NCBI RefSeq assembly: GCF_000373625.1
Contig: NZ_KB891993.1
Span: 372,001-436,000, forward strand
Origin: Streptomyces sp. LaPpAH-108
GTDB lineage: Bacteria > Actinomycetota > Actinomycetes > Streptomycetales > Streptomycetaceae
Reading direction: 5' to 3'
DNA: 64,000 nt
Shown: positions 16,319 through 24,968 of the stretch, piece by piece
How the letters are laid out: every line of letters begins with the position of its first letter
How positions within the stretch are numbered: the stretch's first letter is position 1
Notes under the pieces: model-generated
Told to the model about the DNA's origin: nothing
Database searches by the model: none
Seen by the model: only the letters and a program-made list of their open reading frames with translations
Made by a program: the position numbers and the translations under genes

Positions 16319-17178
16319 GAGGAGGGCGTTCCTTTGCCGTTCCGTCGGGGGCCGACCAGCACCGAGCCGGTGACAGGGTGCCGGAGGACCTCGATGGGGA
16401 GCTGGTAGACCTCTTCGAGGAGAGGTTCGGTGAGTACGGACGCGGGCTCGCCCCGTTCGACCAGGCGGCCTGCGTGCAGGACGGCGATCTCGTCGGCGTA
16501 GGCGGCGGCGAGTTGCAGGTCGTGCAGGACGGCGAGCACGGCGTGTCCGGCGTCGGCACGTTCGCGGGCGGTGCGCATGAGCTGTTCCTGGTGGCGCAGG
16601 TCGAGTGCGGCGGTGGGTTCGTCGAGCAGCAGGACCGGGGTGCTCTGGGCGAGGACGCGGGCGAAGGAGGCGCGGGCCTGTTCGCCGCCGGAGAGCGTGG
16701 GGTAGCGGCGGTGCGCGAAGCCGGTCATGCCGGTGGCGGTCAGGGCCCGCTCGACGGCGGCCTCGTCGTCGTCCTCGGCGTCGGTTCCGGCCCAGGGCGA
16801 GCGGCCCATCGCGACCACGTCCGCCACGGTGAACGGGAAGGACAGCAGGGGGCGTTGGGGCAGGACGGCGCGGCGGCGCGCGAGGTCGGCGGGGTGTGTG
16901 ACGGCGACGGGGAGGCCGTCGACGTGCACGGTCCCGGTGGTGGGCGGCTGGTCCCCGGCGAGCAGGGACAGCAGCGTGGACTTGCCCGCGCCGTTGGGTC
17001 CGACGACCGCGAGCAGGGTACCGGCGGCGAGGTCGAGGTCCACGTCCTTGAGCAGCCAGGTGCCGCTCACCCGCAGACCGAGGCCGCGCGCGGAGAGCAG
17101 CACGGTGCCGGGTTCGGGGGTGCGGGGCGGCCCGGGTCGGCGGCGGGCGAGGCGGGTCAGCGCGGTGCGGGCGTTCAC
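16315..17178 (-). CDS. hmuV: Heme ABC transporter ATP-binding protein
   Basis: A 287-residue ATPase with Walker A GPNGAGKST, signature LSGGEQARASFARVLA, Walker B VLLLDEPTAALD and the switch His in VLHDLQLAAAYAD, the FecE/HmuV pattern. The start is GTG 17178, overlapping the permease stop as GTGA; the frame further 5' is unused. With HmuU and HmuT it forms the heme/hemin importer. A Fe-siderophore function is possible from the family alone, but co-transcription with HtaA proteins argues for heme. Confidence 0.9.
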   Translation of the reverse strand: MNARTALTRLARRRPGPPRTPEPGTVLLSARGLGLRVSGTWLLKDVDLDLAAGTLLAVVGPNGAGKSTLLSLLAGDQPPTTGTVHVDGLPVAVTHPADLARRRAVLPQRPLLSFPFTVADVVAMGRSPWAGTDAEDDDEAAVERALTATGMTGFAHRRYPTLSGGEQARASFARVLAQSTPVLLLDEPTAALDLRHQEQLMRTARERADAGHAVLAVLHDLQLAAAYADEIAVLHAGRLVERGEPASVLTEPLLEEVYQLPIEVLRHPVTGSVLVGPRRNGKGTPSS

Positions 17179-18302
17179 GTCCAGCCTCCCGCCCGTGCGC
17201 GGGTGGTGCGCAGCAGCCAGAAGAAGAAGGGGCCGCCGACGAGGGCGGTGAGCATGCCGATCGGGAGGTCGGCGTAGGCGACGGCGGTCCGCGCGACGAC
17301 GTCGGCGGCGGCGAGGAGCACCGCGCCGCCGATCATGCTGGCGGGGATGAGCACCCGGTGTCCGGGCCCGACGGCCATGCGCACCAGGTGCGGTACGACG
17401 AGCCCGACGAAGCCGATGACCCCGCTGAAGGCGACGGCCGCGGCGACCATGGTGGCGATCAGCACGATCGCGGTGACGCGGAGGCGTTCGACGTCGACCC
17501 CGAGGTGCCGGGCGGCCCGGTCGCCGAGGGCGAGCAGATCGAGGCGGCGGGCCAGCAGCACGGCACCGAGCAGTCCGATCACGGCGAACGGCGCGACGCT
17601 GCCGACGTAGGCCCAGCGGCTGCCGTTGAGGCTGCCCAGCTGCCAGAAGACGATCTGGTCGCGGGCGGTCTGGCTGCCGAAGAACATGCAGAAGGCGAGC
17701 CCGGCCCCGGCGACGGCGTTGATCGCGATCCCGGTGAGCACCAGGGTGACCACCTCGGTCCGCCCGCCCGCGCGGGAGAGCAGATAGACGAGGAGCACGG
17801 CCACGAGTCCGGTGACGAAGGCGGCCACCGGGACGGTGAACTGGCCGAGCACGTCGACCCCGGCGACGATCACGAAGGCGGCGCCGAGCGCGGAGCCGGA
17901 GGACACGCCCACGACCCCGGGTTCCGCGAGCGGGTTGCCGAACACGCCCTGCATCAGCGCGCCCGCGGTGGCCAGGACGGCGCCGACGAGGAGCGACATG
18001 ACGACCCGGGGCATCCGGATCTCCCACAGCGCGGACTCCGCGAAGGAGTCGCCGACGGGGTGGCCGAGGCCGAGCGGCCCGGAGAGGCGGTGCAGTACGG
18101 AGTCGGCCACGTCCGTGAACCCGATGCCGTACTGGCCGACGGCGGCCGAGCCGAGGGAGACCAGGACCAGGGCGATGCCGAGCCCGGCGAACAGGGCGAC
18201 GCGGGCGGTGCGGTGCGCGGGCCGCACCGGGTGCGGATCGGCCGACGGCTTCGGGGGCACGGGGGCGCTGCCGGTCTTCGAGGTGGTGTCCAGTGTGGTC
18301 AC
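17175..18302 (-). CDS. hmuU: Heme ABC transporter permease (FecCD family)
   Basis: A 375-residue permease with a polar N-terminus of about 30 residues and roughly ten helices. FecCD features include EIRMPRVVMSLLVGAVLATAG, MQGVFGNPLAEPGVVGVSSG, and the coupling-helix region FVGLVVPHLVRMAVGPGHR. The start is GTG 18302, overlapping the HmuT stop as GTGA; all genes of this operon are coupled by 4-nt overlaps. It imports heme delivered by HmuT. Confidence 0.9.
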   Translation of the reverse strand: MTTLDTTSKTGSAPVPPKPSADPHPVRPAHRTARVALFAGLGIALVLVSLGSAAVGQYGIGFTDVADSVLHRLSGPLGLGHPVGDSFAESALWEIRMPRVVMSLLVGAVLATAGALMQGVFGNPLAEPGVVGVSSGSALGAAFVIVAGVDVLGQFTVPVAAFVTGLVAVLLVYLLSRAGGRTEVVTLVLTGIAINAVAGAGLAFCMFFGSQTARDQIVFWQLGSLNGSRWAYVGSVAPFAVIGLLGAVLLARRLDLLALGDRAARHLGVDVERLRVTAIVLIATMVAAAVAFSGVIGFVGLVVPHLVRMAVGPGHRVLIPASMIGGAVLLAAADVVARTAVAYADLPIGMLTALVGGPFFFWLLRTTRARAGGWT

Positions 18303-19507
18303 GGCTTCGCTCCGGCGGAGCTTCCGGGGACGGAGTCGGGCGCGTAGACGGCGCGGGCCAGCGCGTCCAGGACCTGGGCAGTGAGCGGTCCGAAGGACAG
18401 CACCTGGTAGTCGCTCATGTCGACGATGCGGTGGTGCCGCCCGGCCGGGGTCTGGGCGACGCCGGGGAGCTTCAGCGCCCCGTCCACGCCGCCGACGGAG
18501 CGCAGTCCCTCGCTCATCATCATGATGACGTCGGGTCTGGCCTTGGCCATGGCCTCGGCGTTGAGCGGGGTGAACCCGTTGATGCCGGAGTCGCTCGCCA
18601 CGTCGACCGCGTGCAGTGCGGAGATGAGGGAGTCGGCGCCGGAGCCCTTGCCGAAGAGGTAGTAGACGCCCGCCTGTCCGCGTGCGTAGAGGAAGATGAC
18701 GCGGGGGCGCCGGGCGGCGTCGGCGGGCACGATGTCGGCGATCTGCCGTTGTTCGGCGGCGAGTTCCTTGTCGAGCCGCGCACGCAGCTTCCGCCCCTCG
18801 GCCTTCACGCCGAGCCCGGCCGCGACCTCGTCCACGAGGGTGCCGACGGTGTCCAGCGAGCGCTTGGCGCCGACGACGACCACGGGCACGCCGGAGTCGC
18901 GCAGTTGGAGCACGGCGTCCCAGGGGCCGAGGGTGGTGTCGGTGATGAGCACGGTCGGGTGCAGGGCGAGGATCGCCTCGGCGTTGAGCTGGTGTCCGCC
19001 CCGGGTGACCAGCGGGAGCTTCTTGGCGGCGGGGAACCCGGTCGACTGGTCGCGGCCGACGAGGCGGTCCCCGAGGCCCAGTCCGTAGACGGTGGCGGCG
19101 AGGCTGCCGTACAGGTCGAGCGCGAGAATCCGGTCGGCGCTGCGGACGGTCACCTTGGTGCCCTGCGCGTCGGTGACGGTGGCCGGGAGGCGCGGGCGGG
19201 CGGCGCGGGTGACGGGGGTGATGCCGGGGTCCGCGACCCGGGCCGTGGTGGGGCCGTCGTAGGAGCGCGGGTCGGCCAGCGGCTTCACCTCGCTCCACGG
19301 GACGGTCCGGCTCGCCCCGGTCGCCTGCGCGCCGTGCGGGCCGCCCTCGCTCGCGCGGCAGCCGCTGAGGAGCAGGGGCACGACCACCAGGAGGGCGATG
19401 AGGGAGCGGGGGAACAGGGGGACGGCCGGGCGGGGCGGTCCCCCGCCGCGGGCGTGGGCCGACGGCGGTGAACTCGGGTGCGGGGCCTGTCTGTTGCTGC
19501 CCGTCAC
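18299..19507 (-). CDS. hmuT: Heme ABC transporter substrate-binding lipoprotein
   Basis: A 402-residue lipoprotein. The lipobox LLSGC puts the acylated Cys at residue 50, after a basic region and hydrophobic core. The mature part is a class III (TroA/BtuF-like) helical-backbone binding protein with RSADRILALDLYGSLAATVYG and ALHPTVLITDTTLGPWDAV. The start is GTG 19507 with GGAGG seven nt upstream. A longer frame to 19639 is rejected because it would run through the iron box at 19587-19605. First gene of hmuTUV-secreted protein-HtaA, repressed by iron. Confidence 0.9.
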   Translation of the reverse strand: MTGSNRQAPHPSSPPSAHARGGGPPRPAVPLFPRSLIALLVVVPLLLSGCRASEGGPHGAQATGASRTVPWSEVKPLADPRSYDGPTTARVADPGITPVTRAARPRLPATVTDAQGTKVTVRSADRILALDLYGSLAATVYGLGLGDRLVGRDQSTGFPAAKKLPLVTRGGHQLNAEAILALHPTVLITDTTLGPWDAVLQLRDSGVPVVVVGAKRSLDTVGTLVDEVAAGLGVKAEGRKLRARLDKELAAEQRQIADIVPADAARRPRVIFLYARGQAGVYYLFGKGSGADSLISALHAVDVASDSGINGFTPLNAEAMAKARPDVIMMMSEGLRSVGGVDGALKLPGVAQTPAGRHHRIVDMSDYQVLSFGPLTAQVLDALARAVYAPDSVPGSSAGAKP

Positions 19508-19586
19508 GGGGCTGCCTCCAGGTAGGACGGCGGGGCGTACGAGGGCACGGGCCGTGACGGCACCGGGTCGATTCCCCAGGTGAGAC

Positions 19587-19605
19587 TTAGGTAAGGCTAA
19601 CCTAA
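19587..19605. promoter_or_regulatory. Iron box (DmdR1/DtxR-type) upstream of hmuT
   Basis: TTAGGTAAGGCTAACCTAA is a near-perfect 19-bp palindrome, two differences from the DmdR1 iron box TTAGGTTAGGCTCACCTAA as I recall it. It lies about 80 nt upstream of the hmuT GTG, so the operon should be on only at low iron. Confidence 0.9.
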
Positions 19606-19692
19606 TCGAACGACTCTCGCGTGTCACCGCCGGGCCCATGAAGACCCCTCAGACCCGCCCGGCCGCCTCAGCCTCCGAGCGGGTACGGCGCC

Positions 19693-20346
19693 TCAGGCTC
19701 CGAGCGGGAACAGCGCGTCGAGGTCCGCGAACACGGCGCTGTTCAGGGCGAAGGCATGGCGGCACTCCTCCACCACGCGCTGCTTCTCCAGCTCGTCCAC
19801 CGGCAGGGCGTCGAGCATCTCCCGGTACTGCCGTTTGAAGGCGGCCGGGTTGTCGATGCCCTCGAAGACGTAGAAGCGCACGCCGTCGCCCTTGTGCTCC
19901 AGACCCCAGGTCCGCTCGGCGATGCTCCGGATGACCTGACCGCCCGACAGATCGCCGAGGTAGCGCGTGTAGTGGTGCGCCACATATCCGGCCGGCCACT
20001 CGGCGGCGACCTCCGCGACCCGCGCCACGTACCGCTCGGTCGCGGGCAGCGGCGCGATCCGCTCACGCCAGCCCTCTCCCAGCAGATGCCGCAGATCGCG
20101 CTCGACCTCCGCGACCCGCATCAGCTCCGGGCGCAGGAACGGCCCGGCGACCGGGTCCGCACGCAGCGATTCGGCGGCGCTCTCCAAGGCCCGGTACACG
20201 AAGAGCAGTTGCTCCGTGTAGCGGATGTAGGCGTCCACACCGAAACGGCCGCTGAGCAGGTTGTGCATGAACGGCGCGCTCTCGGCCTCGGTGTGCCGGT
20301 CCTGACTCGCCGCGCGAATGACCGTCGAGAAAAGGGGCGTTGACAA
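19693..20346 (-). CDS. hmuO: Biliverdin-forming heme oxygenase
   Basis: A 217-residue HmuO/HO-1 family protein that opens heme to biliverdin, CO and Fe2+. The proximal heme ligand is His18 in SQDRHTEAES, and the distal-helix motif YLGDLSGGQVIRSIAE is intact, as is VAHHYTRYLG. The start chosen is TTG 20346 because GGGAGGA lies 4 nt upstream; an in-frame TTG at 20382 lacks this. It is divergent from a secreted HtaA gene, with an iron box between, and completes the route from surface heme capture to iron release. Confidence 0.92.
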   Translation of the reverse strand: MSTPLFSTVIRAASQDRHTEAESAPFMHNLLSGRFGVDAYIRYTEQLLFVYRALESAAESLRADPVAGPFLRPELMRVAEVERDLRHLLGEGWRERIAPLPATERYVARVAEVAAEWPAGYVAHHYTRYLGDLSGGQVIRSIAERTWGLEHKGDGVRFYVFEGIDNPAAFKRQYREMLDALPVDELEKQRVVEECRHAFALNSAVFADLDALFPLGA

Positions 20347-20381
20347 CGATTCCTCCCAGGCAGGCTCGCAGTCATGCTGCA

Positions 20382-20399
20382 ACTAAGGTTCCCCTAAGT
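20382..20399. promoter_or_regulatory. Possible degenerate second iron box near hmuO
   Basis: The stretch around ACTAAGGTTCCCCTAAGT is an imperfect palindrome with iron-box-like half-sites, 36-53 nt upstream of the hmuO TTG. It departs from the consensus much more than the site at 20434-20452, so it may be a weak secondary DmdR1 site or chance. Confidence 0.3.
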
Positions 20400-20433
20400 C
20401 AACACCTTACCGACGCCTTGTCGGCATGAATTT

Positions 20434-20452
20434 TTAGGTTAGGCTCACCTAA
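20434..20452. promoter_or_regulatory. Iron box between hmuO and secreted HtaA gene
   Basis: TTAGGTTAGGCTCACCTAA matches, as far as I recall it, the published Streptomyces DmdR1/des iron-box sequence exactly. It can serve both divergent genes (88 nt from the hmuO TTG, 89 nt from the HtaA GTG). Confidence 0.93.
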
Positions 20453-20540
20453 GTTATCCGCTCGGCGCATGGTCTGGCGAGGGTTGCGACGGGCCATGCG
20501 CGCGCATCGGCCGCCCTCTCCTCGACGAACGGACGTCACC

Positions 20541-22475
20541 GTGTCCTCCAGACCGTTACCCGCACGACGCCTGACCCTCGGCCTCGCCGCAGCGGCGTCG
20601 GTACTCGCCCTGACCATCACCACACCGGCGCGGGCACAGCCCGACACGCGCGCCGCGCAAGGGACTTCCGGCACCGCGCACACCCTCCACCGCGTCCGCC
20701 ACGCGAGCCTGGAGTGGGGCGTCAACGCCATCTACCAGGGCGGCAATCCGGCCAACGCGAACTGCAACTACTTCTCGGCCGGGACGCAGAAGGAGTTCCG
20801 CGCCGCCCGCGGGAACGTGCGCGTCGTCCACCGGATGCCCGACGGCACCGCCCAGGGCGTCTCGGACGCGACCAAGTGCGTACCGGGCGGCCCTGGAACC
20901 CGTCTGAACCAGCGCGTGCTGTTCACGAACGGCACCGGGAAGGCCGACGGCACCACCGGAAGCGCCACGATCCACTGGCGGGGCTCCTTCACCGCGAACG
21001 CGTACGGCGGCCTGGTCACCTGGTACCTCAAGAACCCCACCCTGAAGATCGCCCGCGACGGTTCGGGCACCCTCACCGCGACCGGCGGCGGCATGGGCGC
21101 CGACCGGGACGCCCCGGAGCGGCAGGCCGAGGTCCCGCCCCGCCGCGTCACCGTCGCGACCTTCGACCGGGTACGGCTCGACCGCACGGCGGGACGGGGC
21201 GGCGGCGCCCAGATCTCCCCGCGCTTCTCGGGCGTGGACTACTTCCCGCTGGTCGACGGGGTGCGTTCGACCACCTCCGCGATCCCCGACGCGGTCAAGA
21301 AGGCCGAGCCGGACTGGGGTTCCTGGCCCCGGTCGTTCGTGGACCTCCAGTACGAGACGGGCCTGTCCAGCTACTGGCACACCAGCGGCCTGAGCGCCGA
21401 CCCGGACAAGCCGCCGTACGACCTCTCGGTACGGTTCGACTCCGCGCCCGAGATCCGCGACGTCCCCGTCATCCGCGCGAACCCCTCCACCACGGCCACC
21501 GCCCCGTACATCGAGGGCCGCGACCTCGTGATCAAGGCCGAGGCACAGCACGCCACCGGTTTCCAGTGGGAGCGCGCGGCCTCCGCGAGCGGCCCCTGGT
21601 CCCCCGTCGACGGCGCGAGCGGCGAGAGCCTGACCATCCGGTCCGTCGACTCCTCCTGGAACGGCACGTACGTACGCCTCGCGGCGACCAACGCCGAGGG
21701 CCGGGCCGTCTCGGCCGCGCTGCGCCTGACCACCGCGCCGTACGCGGCACCGACCTTCGCCGAGCAGCCCCGCGATCTGGCCGCCATCCAGGGCACGGAC
21801 GCGACGGTCGCGTTCAAGCTGACCGGGAATCCGGCGATCGACCCCAAGGCCGTCGCACTGGAGCGCAGTTCGGACGGCGGGGCCACCTGGAAGCCCTGGA
21901 CCGAGGCCCGATACGGGGGCGGCGCGGGCCAGTTCACCCTCCCGGCGATCCCGCTGACGGCCGACGGGACCATGGCACGCGTGCGGGCGGCGAACACGGA
22001 AGGCACGACGGTGACGTCGGCCCCCTTCGCCGTCCGCGTCTTCCCGGCGACCGGCAAGCCGCAGCTGGCGGTGATACCGGACCGACCCGTGGACCCGACG
22101 GTCGCGACCCGGCTGACCGTGCTCGGGGCGGGCTTCAACGTGCCGGACTGGGCGAGCCCCACGCTCACCTACTCGCTCGACCTCGGCCTCTTCGACGCCG
22201 AGGTCTGGCAGCCGGGACGGCAGGGCACGCGTGACTGGATCGCCACGTCCCCGCAGTCCAGCGGCGGTCAGCTCTATCACGACGCGCTGCGGGCGAGCGG
22301 GGGCGCGTTCACCGTCTCCCTGACCGTCCCGGCGGGCCGGCTGGTGCCCGGCCACGACTACGGGATCGGGGCGTTCCTGCGGCTCACCGACACCGTGACC
22401 TGGCGGGACACCTTCGAGAACCGGTCCCTGGACGCGTGGACGCCTCTTTCGGCGTCGCGGGAGGTGGTAGGTTAG
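20541..22475 (+). CDS. Secreted HtaA-domain protein with Ig-like and GAGF-type C-terminal domains
   Basis: A 644-residue secreted protein: signal peptide to about residue 32 (TTPARA), one HtaA domain (HASLEWGVNAIYQGG to about 265; contains TIHWRGSFTANAYGGLVTWY), an Ig-like segment (about 285-500, GFQWERAASASGPWSPVDGA) and a C-terminal domain with DPTVATRLTVLGAGF shared with the protein at 15377-16318. No membrane helix or sorting signal is seen, so it may be released as a hemophore. GTG 20541 is preferred; ATG 20496 would add 15 residues to the signal. Iron-regulated by the box at 20434. Its TAG stop lies inside the next iron box. Confidence 0.83.
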   Translation: MSSRPLPARRLTLGLAAAASVLALTITTPARAQPDTRAAQGTSGTAHTLHRVRHASLEWGVNAIYQGGNPANANCNYFSAGTQKEFRAARGNVRVVHRMPDGTAQGVSDATKCVPGGPGTRLNQRVLFTNGTGKADGTTGSATIHWRGSFTANAYGGLVTWYLKNPTLKIARDGSGTLTATGGGMGADRDAPERQAEVPPRRVTVATFDRVRLDRTAGRGGGAQISPRFSGVDYFPLVDGVRSTTSAIPDAVKKAEPDWGSWPRSFVDLQYETGLSSYWHTSGLSADPDKPPYDLSVRFDSAPEIRDVPVIRANPSTTATAPYIEGRDLVIKAEAQHATGFQWERAASASGPWSPVDGASGESLTIRSVDSSWNGTYVRLAATNAEGRAVSAALRLTTAPYAAPTFAEQPRDLAAIQGTDATVAFKLTGNPAIDPKAVALERSSDGGATWKPWTEARYGGGAGQFTLPAIPLTADGTMARVRAANTEGTTVTSAPFAVRVFPATGKPQLAVIPDRPVDPTVATRLTVLGAGFNVPDWASPTLTYSLDLGLFDAEVWQPGRQGTRDWIATSPQSSGGQLYHDALRASGGAFTVSLTVPAGRLVPGHDYGIGAFLRLTDTVTWRDTFENRSLDAWTPLSASREVVG

Positions 22476-22490
22476 GTGAGCCTAACCTAA
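22472..22490. promoter_or_regulatory. Iron box overlapping stop codon of HtaA gene
   Basis: TTAGGTGAGCCTAACCTAA is a good 19-bp iron box. The HtaA TAG stop (22473-22475) is part of it, and the GGAGG of the next gene starts immediately after it at 22491. This puts a metal-regulator site inside the junction of a two-gene operon. Confidence 0.88.
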
Positions 22491-22499
22491 GGAGGGTTG

Positions 22500-23210
22500 A
22501 TGGCTCCCGGCCCCACCAACGCGGAGCGGGTGCGCTCGGTCCTGGCTCGTGCCGACTCCCTGAGTCTCACGACCGACGCCACCCGCTACGAGCTGATCTC
22601 CATGCACACCGTCGACGACGGCGGCACGCTGCGCCTGCGCGTCCCCGCGGCCACCCCGCTCGCCGCCGAGGCGGTGTCCGCGCCGCGTGCCTCGCTGCCG
22701 TGCCGACTGCACTTCACCGACATCGCGCCGACCCCGGTCCGTGACCGGGTGCGCAGCCGTGTCGCCCTCGCCGGACGCCTCACCCCGGCCGAGGTCCAGG
22801 CCGAGCCGGACATCCTGGTCCTGCGCCTGGACCTGTCCCGGGCGGCCCTGCAGCGCGACGACCGGGCCGCCCGCGTCGGCCTCCGCGAACTCGCCGCCGC
22901 CCGCCCGGACCCTCTGGCCATCGAGGAGACCGCGCTCCTCACCCACCTCCACCACGACCATGCCGACATGGTCAGCGCCCTCAGCCACCTCGCCGACCCC
23001 GGCTTCCACCACTCCCTCCGCCGCCTCCACCCCGTCGCCCTCGACCGCCACGGCCTCGTCCTGCGCTTCGAGTACGCCCGCAACCACCGCGACGTACGAC
23101 TGACCTTCCCCTCCCCCGTCCGCGACACGACGGACCTCGGCGCCCGCCTGGACCAGCTCCTGCGACGCCACGGTGCCGGGGCGCGCGGGAGGAGCGGGGA
23201 TCAGTCCTGA
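22500..23210 (+). CDS. DUF2470-domain protein, heme-utilisation associated
   Basis: A 236-residue cytoplasmic protein. The C-terminal part from EETALLTHLHHDHADMVSAL matches the DUF2470 signature found at the C-terminus of HugZ-type heme-degrading proteins; the N-terminal half (APGPTNAERVRSVLARADSL) looks like a diverged split-barrel domain. The ATG at 22500 follows GGAGG by 4 nt. It is 24 nt downstream of the HtaA gene with an iron box between. A role in heme degradation or heme-iron handling is inferred from domain and context; the reaction is unknown. Confidence 0.8.
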   Translation: MAPGPTNAERVRSVLARADSLSLTTDATRYELISMHTVDDGGTLRLRVPAATPLAAEAVSAPRASLPCRLHFTDIAPTPVRDRVRSRVALAGRLTPAEVQAEPDILVLRLDLSRAALQRDDRAARVGLRELAAARPDPLAIEETALLTHLHHDHADMVSALSHLADPGFHHSLRRLHPVALDRHGLVLRFEYARNHRDVRLTFPSPVRDTTDLGARLDQLLRRHGAGARGRSGDQS

Positions 23211-23419
23211 GCCGGGGGCCGGGTGAGGACGGCGCGGCCGTCCCCGCCCCTCACTGCCCGGTGCGCCCCTCCGTCCAGTAGGCGCGCGTCCGGATCTCCC
23301 ACCGTGCGAGCCCTAACTCCCGCAGGACCGAGCGGAGCGCCACCCCGCCCCGGACGGGGTGGCCGAACAGCCTCTCTGCGTCTGTGGCCAGACCGGCGGG
23401 GACGCGGGGTACCGCGAAC
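23211..23419. other. Gap between convergent DUF2470 and MFS genes with hairpin
   Basis: GGACGGC/GCCGTCC (23227-23233 and 23237-23243) within a larger GTGAGG...CCTCAC frame is a likely bidirectional terminator. The rest of the gap has a reverse-strand frame of about 55 codons without a start codon or recognisable domain, which I do not call a gene. Confidence 0.5.
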
Positions 23420-24898
23420 TCACCTTTCCACGGCGGCCGTCGGGGCGGCCGACAGCTCGGGCTGGGGGGCGGGCCGCTTCGGCAGCAGGGTGGCGGCGGC
23501 GAGCGCGGCGACGGCGGTGAGGACGCCGGAGACGAGGAACGCGCGGTCGTAGCCGGCGGTGACCGCGACCGGTCCGGCCGGGTCGGTGTGCTGCCGGGTG
23601 ACGGTGGAGGCCACCGTGACAAGCACCGCCAGACCGATGCTCCCGCCGCACTGGCGGGCCGAGTTGAGCAGCCCGGAGGCGAGCCCGGCCTCCTCACGGG
23701 CCACGCCTGAGGTGCCGAGCGAGGTGTTGGTCACCATGCACAGGCCGAGGCCCACCGAGGCGATCAGGGACGGTCCGAGGATGTCGCCGGTGAAGCTGCC
23801 GTGCGGGCTGACCCGGCCGAACCAGCTCATCCCGACCGCGGCGAGCGCGAGGCCGCCGACCAGCAGCGGCCGGGGTCCGACGCGGGGCACCAGCTTCCCG
23901 GCGACGACGGTGCCCGCGACCACGCCGACGCTGAACGGCACGAAGGCGAGGCCGGTGCGGACCGGGCTGTAGCCGAGGACCCCTTGCAGATACAGGGAGG
24001 CGAAGTAGAACGCGCCGAACTGGCCGCAGGCGATGAGGAAGATGATCAGGCAGGACACGGACAACGACCGGGTCCGGAGAATCCCCAGCCGTACGAGCGG
24101 TGCGGCCGTCCGCCGCTCCACCACGACGAACGCGACGGCGAGCAGCACCGCCAGGGCGAGTCCGCCGAGCGTGTGGGCCGAGCCCCAGGCGTAGGTGTCG
24201 GTGCGCACCACGGCGTAGACGAGGGTCGTCATCGCCGCCGTCGCCAGCACGGCGCCGGTCACGTCCAGTCGGGGACGCCGGTCCGCGCGACGGCCGCTGA
24301 TGCACAGCGCGGCCAGCGGGATCGCCACGGCGGCGATGGGGACGTTGACGAAGAGCACCCAGCGCCAGTCGAGGTATTCGGTGAGCACACCGCCGAGCAG
24401 CACGCCGACCGCTCCCCCGGCCCCGGCGACCGCACCCCAGACGGCCAACGCCCGGTGCCGCGCGGGCCCTTCGGCGAAGGTCGTGGTGATCACGGTCAGG
24501 CTGACCGGCAGCAGCACCGCTCCGGAGACCCCCTGGACGGCACGGGCGGCGATCAACTCCCCGGGATTCTGCGCGAGTCCGCCCAGCAGCGAGGTCAGCC
24601 CGAACAGGGCCAGCCCGGCCACGGCGGCGCGGCGCTGCCCGACGAGGTCGGCCAGCCGTCCGCCGAGCAGCAGCAGGCCGCCGAAGGTGAGCGTGTAGGC
24701 GTTGACGACCCATTGCAGCGCGTTGGTGCCGAAGCCCATCTCGGAGCCGATCGAGGGAAGGGCGACGTTCACGACCGAGACGTCCAGCACCACCATCAGC
24801 TGACACAGACACACCACGGTGAGCACCAGCCCGGCACGCGGTGGCCGCCTCCCCTCCTCCCCCGCCGCGTCCGCAGTGTTCTGTCCCGCTGGTGTCAT
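23420..24898 (-). CDS. MFS exporter, 14-helix EmrB/QacA (DHA2) type
   Basis: A 492-residue multidrug-type transporter. DHA2 motifs include VLDVSVVNVALPSIGSEMGF (helix 1), GGRLADLVGQRR (motif A) and the helix-5 region AAGAGGAVGVLLGG with WRWVLFVNVPIA. The start is ATG 24898, with GGAGG five nt upstream. It is divergent from a two-gene ABC system across a TetR-type palindrome and an iron box, so it is plausibly an iron-regulated siderophore or drug exporter. The substrate is not readable from sequence. Confidence 0.87.
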   Translation of the reverse strand: MTPAGQNTADAAGEEGRRPPRAGLVLTVVCLCQLMVVLDVSVVNVALPSIGSEMGFGTNALQWVVNAYTLTFGGLLLLGGRLADLVGQRRAAVAGLALFGLTSLLGGLAQNPGELIAARAVQGVSGAVLLPVSLTVITTTFAEGPARHRALAVWGAVAGAGGAVGVLLGGVLTEYLDWRWVLFVNVPIAAVAIPLAALCISGRRADRRPRLDVTGAVLATAAMTTLVYAVVRTDTYAWGSAHTLGGLALAVLLAVAFVVVERRTAAPLVRLGILRTRSLSVSCLIIFLIACGQFGAFYFASLYLQGVLGYSPVRTGLAFVPFSVGVVAGTVVAGKLVPRVGPRPLLVGGLALAAVGMSWFGRVSPHGSFTGDILGPSLIASVGLGLCMVTNTSLGTSGVAREEAGLASGLLNSARQCGGSIGLAVLVTVASTVTRQHTDPAGPVAVTAGYDRAFLVSGVLTAVAALAAATLLPKRPAPQPELSAAPTAAVER

Positions 24899-24953
24899 GA
24901 CGGCCTCCGGCCCGGTCGCGCGGCAGGTCAGGGGCGTTCGGCCCGAAACCCTG

Positions 24954-24968
24954 TTGGACAACGTCCAA
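24954..24968. promoter_or_regulatory. TetR-type operator TTGGACAACGTCCAA
   Basis: A perfect 15-bp palindrome (TTGGAC, 3-nt spacer, GTCCAA) that directly abuts the iron box at 24969. This half-site type is common for TetR-family repressors of efflux genes. The TetR gene at 28809-29531 downstream of the ABC pair is a candidate binder. Confidence 0.7.

Noticed and set aside
19508-19639. Longer N-terminus for HmuT from 19639
   Set aside because: The frame crosses the iron box that must be upstream of transcription; GTG 19507 with GGAGG gives a proper lipoprotein signal.
23251-23421. Reverse frame ending RTRAYWTEGRTGQ downstream of the MFS gene
   Set aside because: No start codon or ribosome-binding site after the MFS stop and no recognisable family; could be a remnant but cannot be supported.
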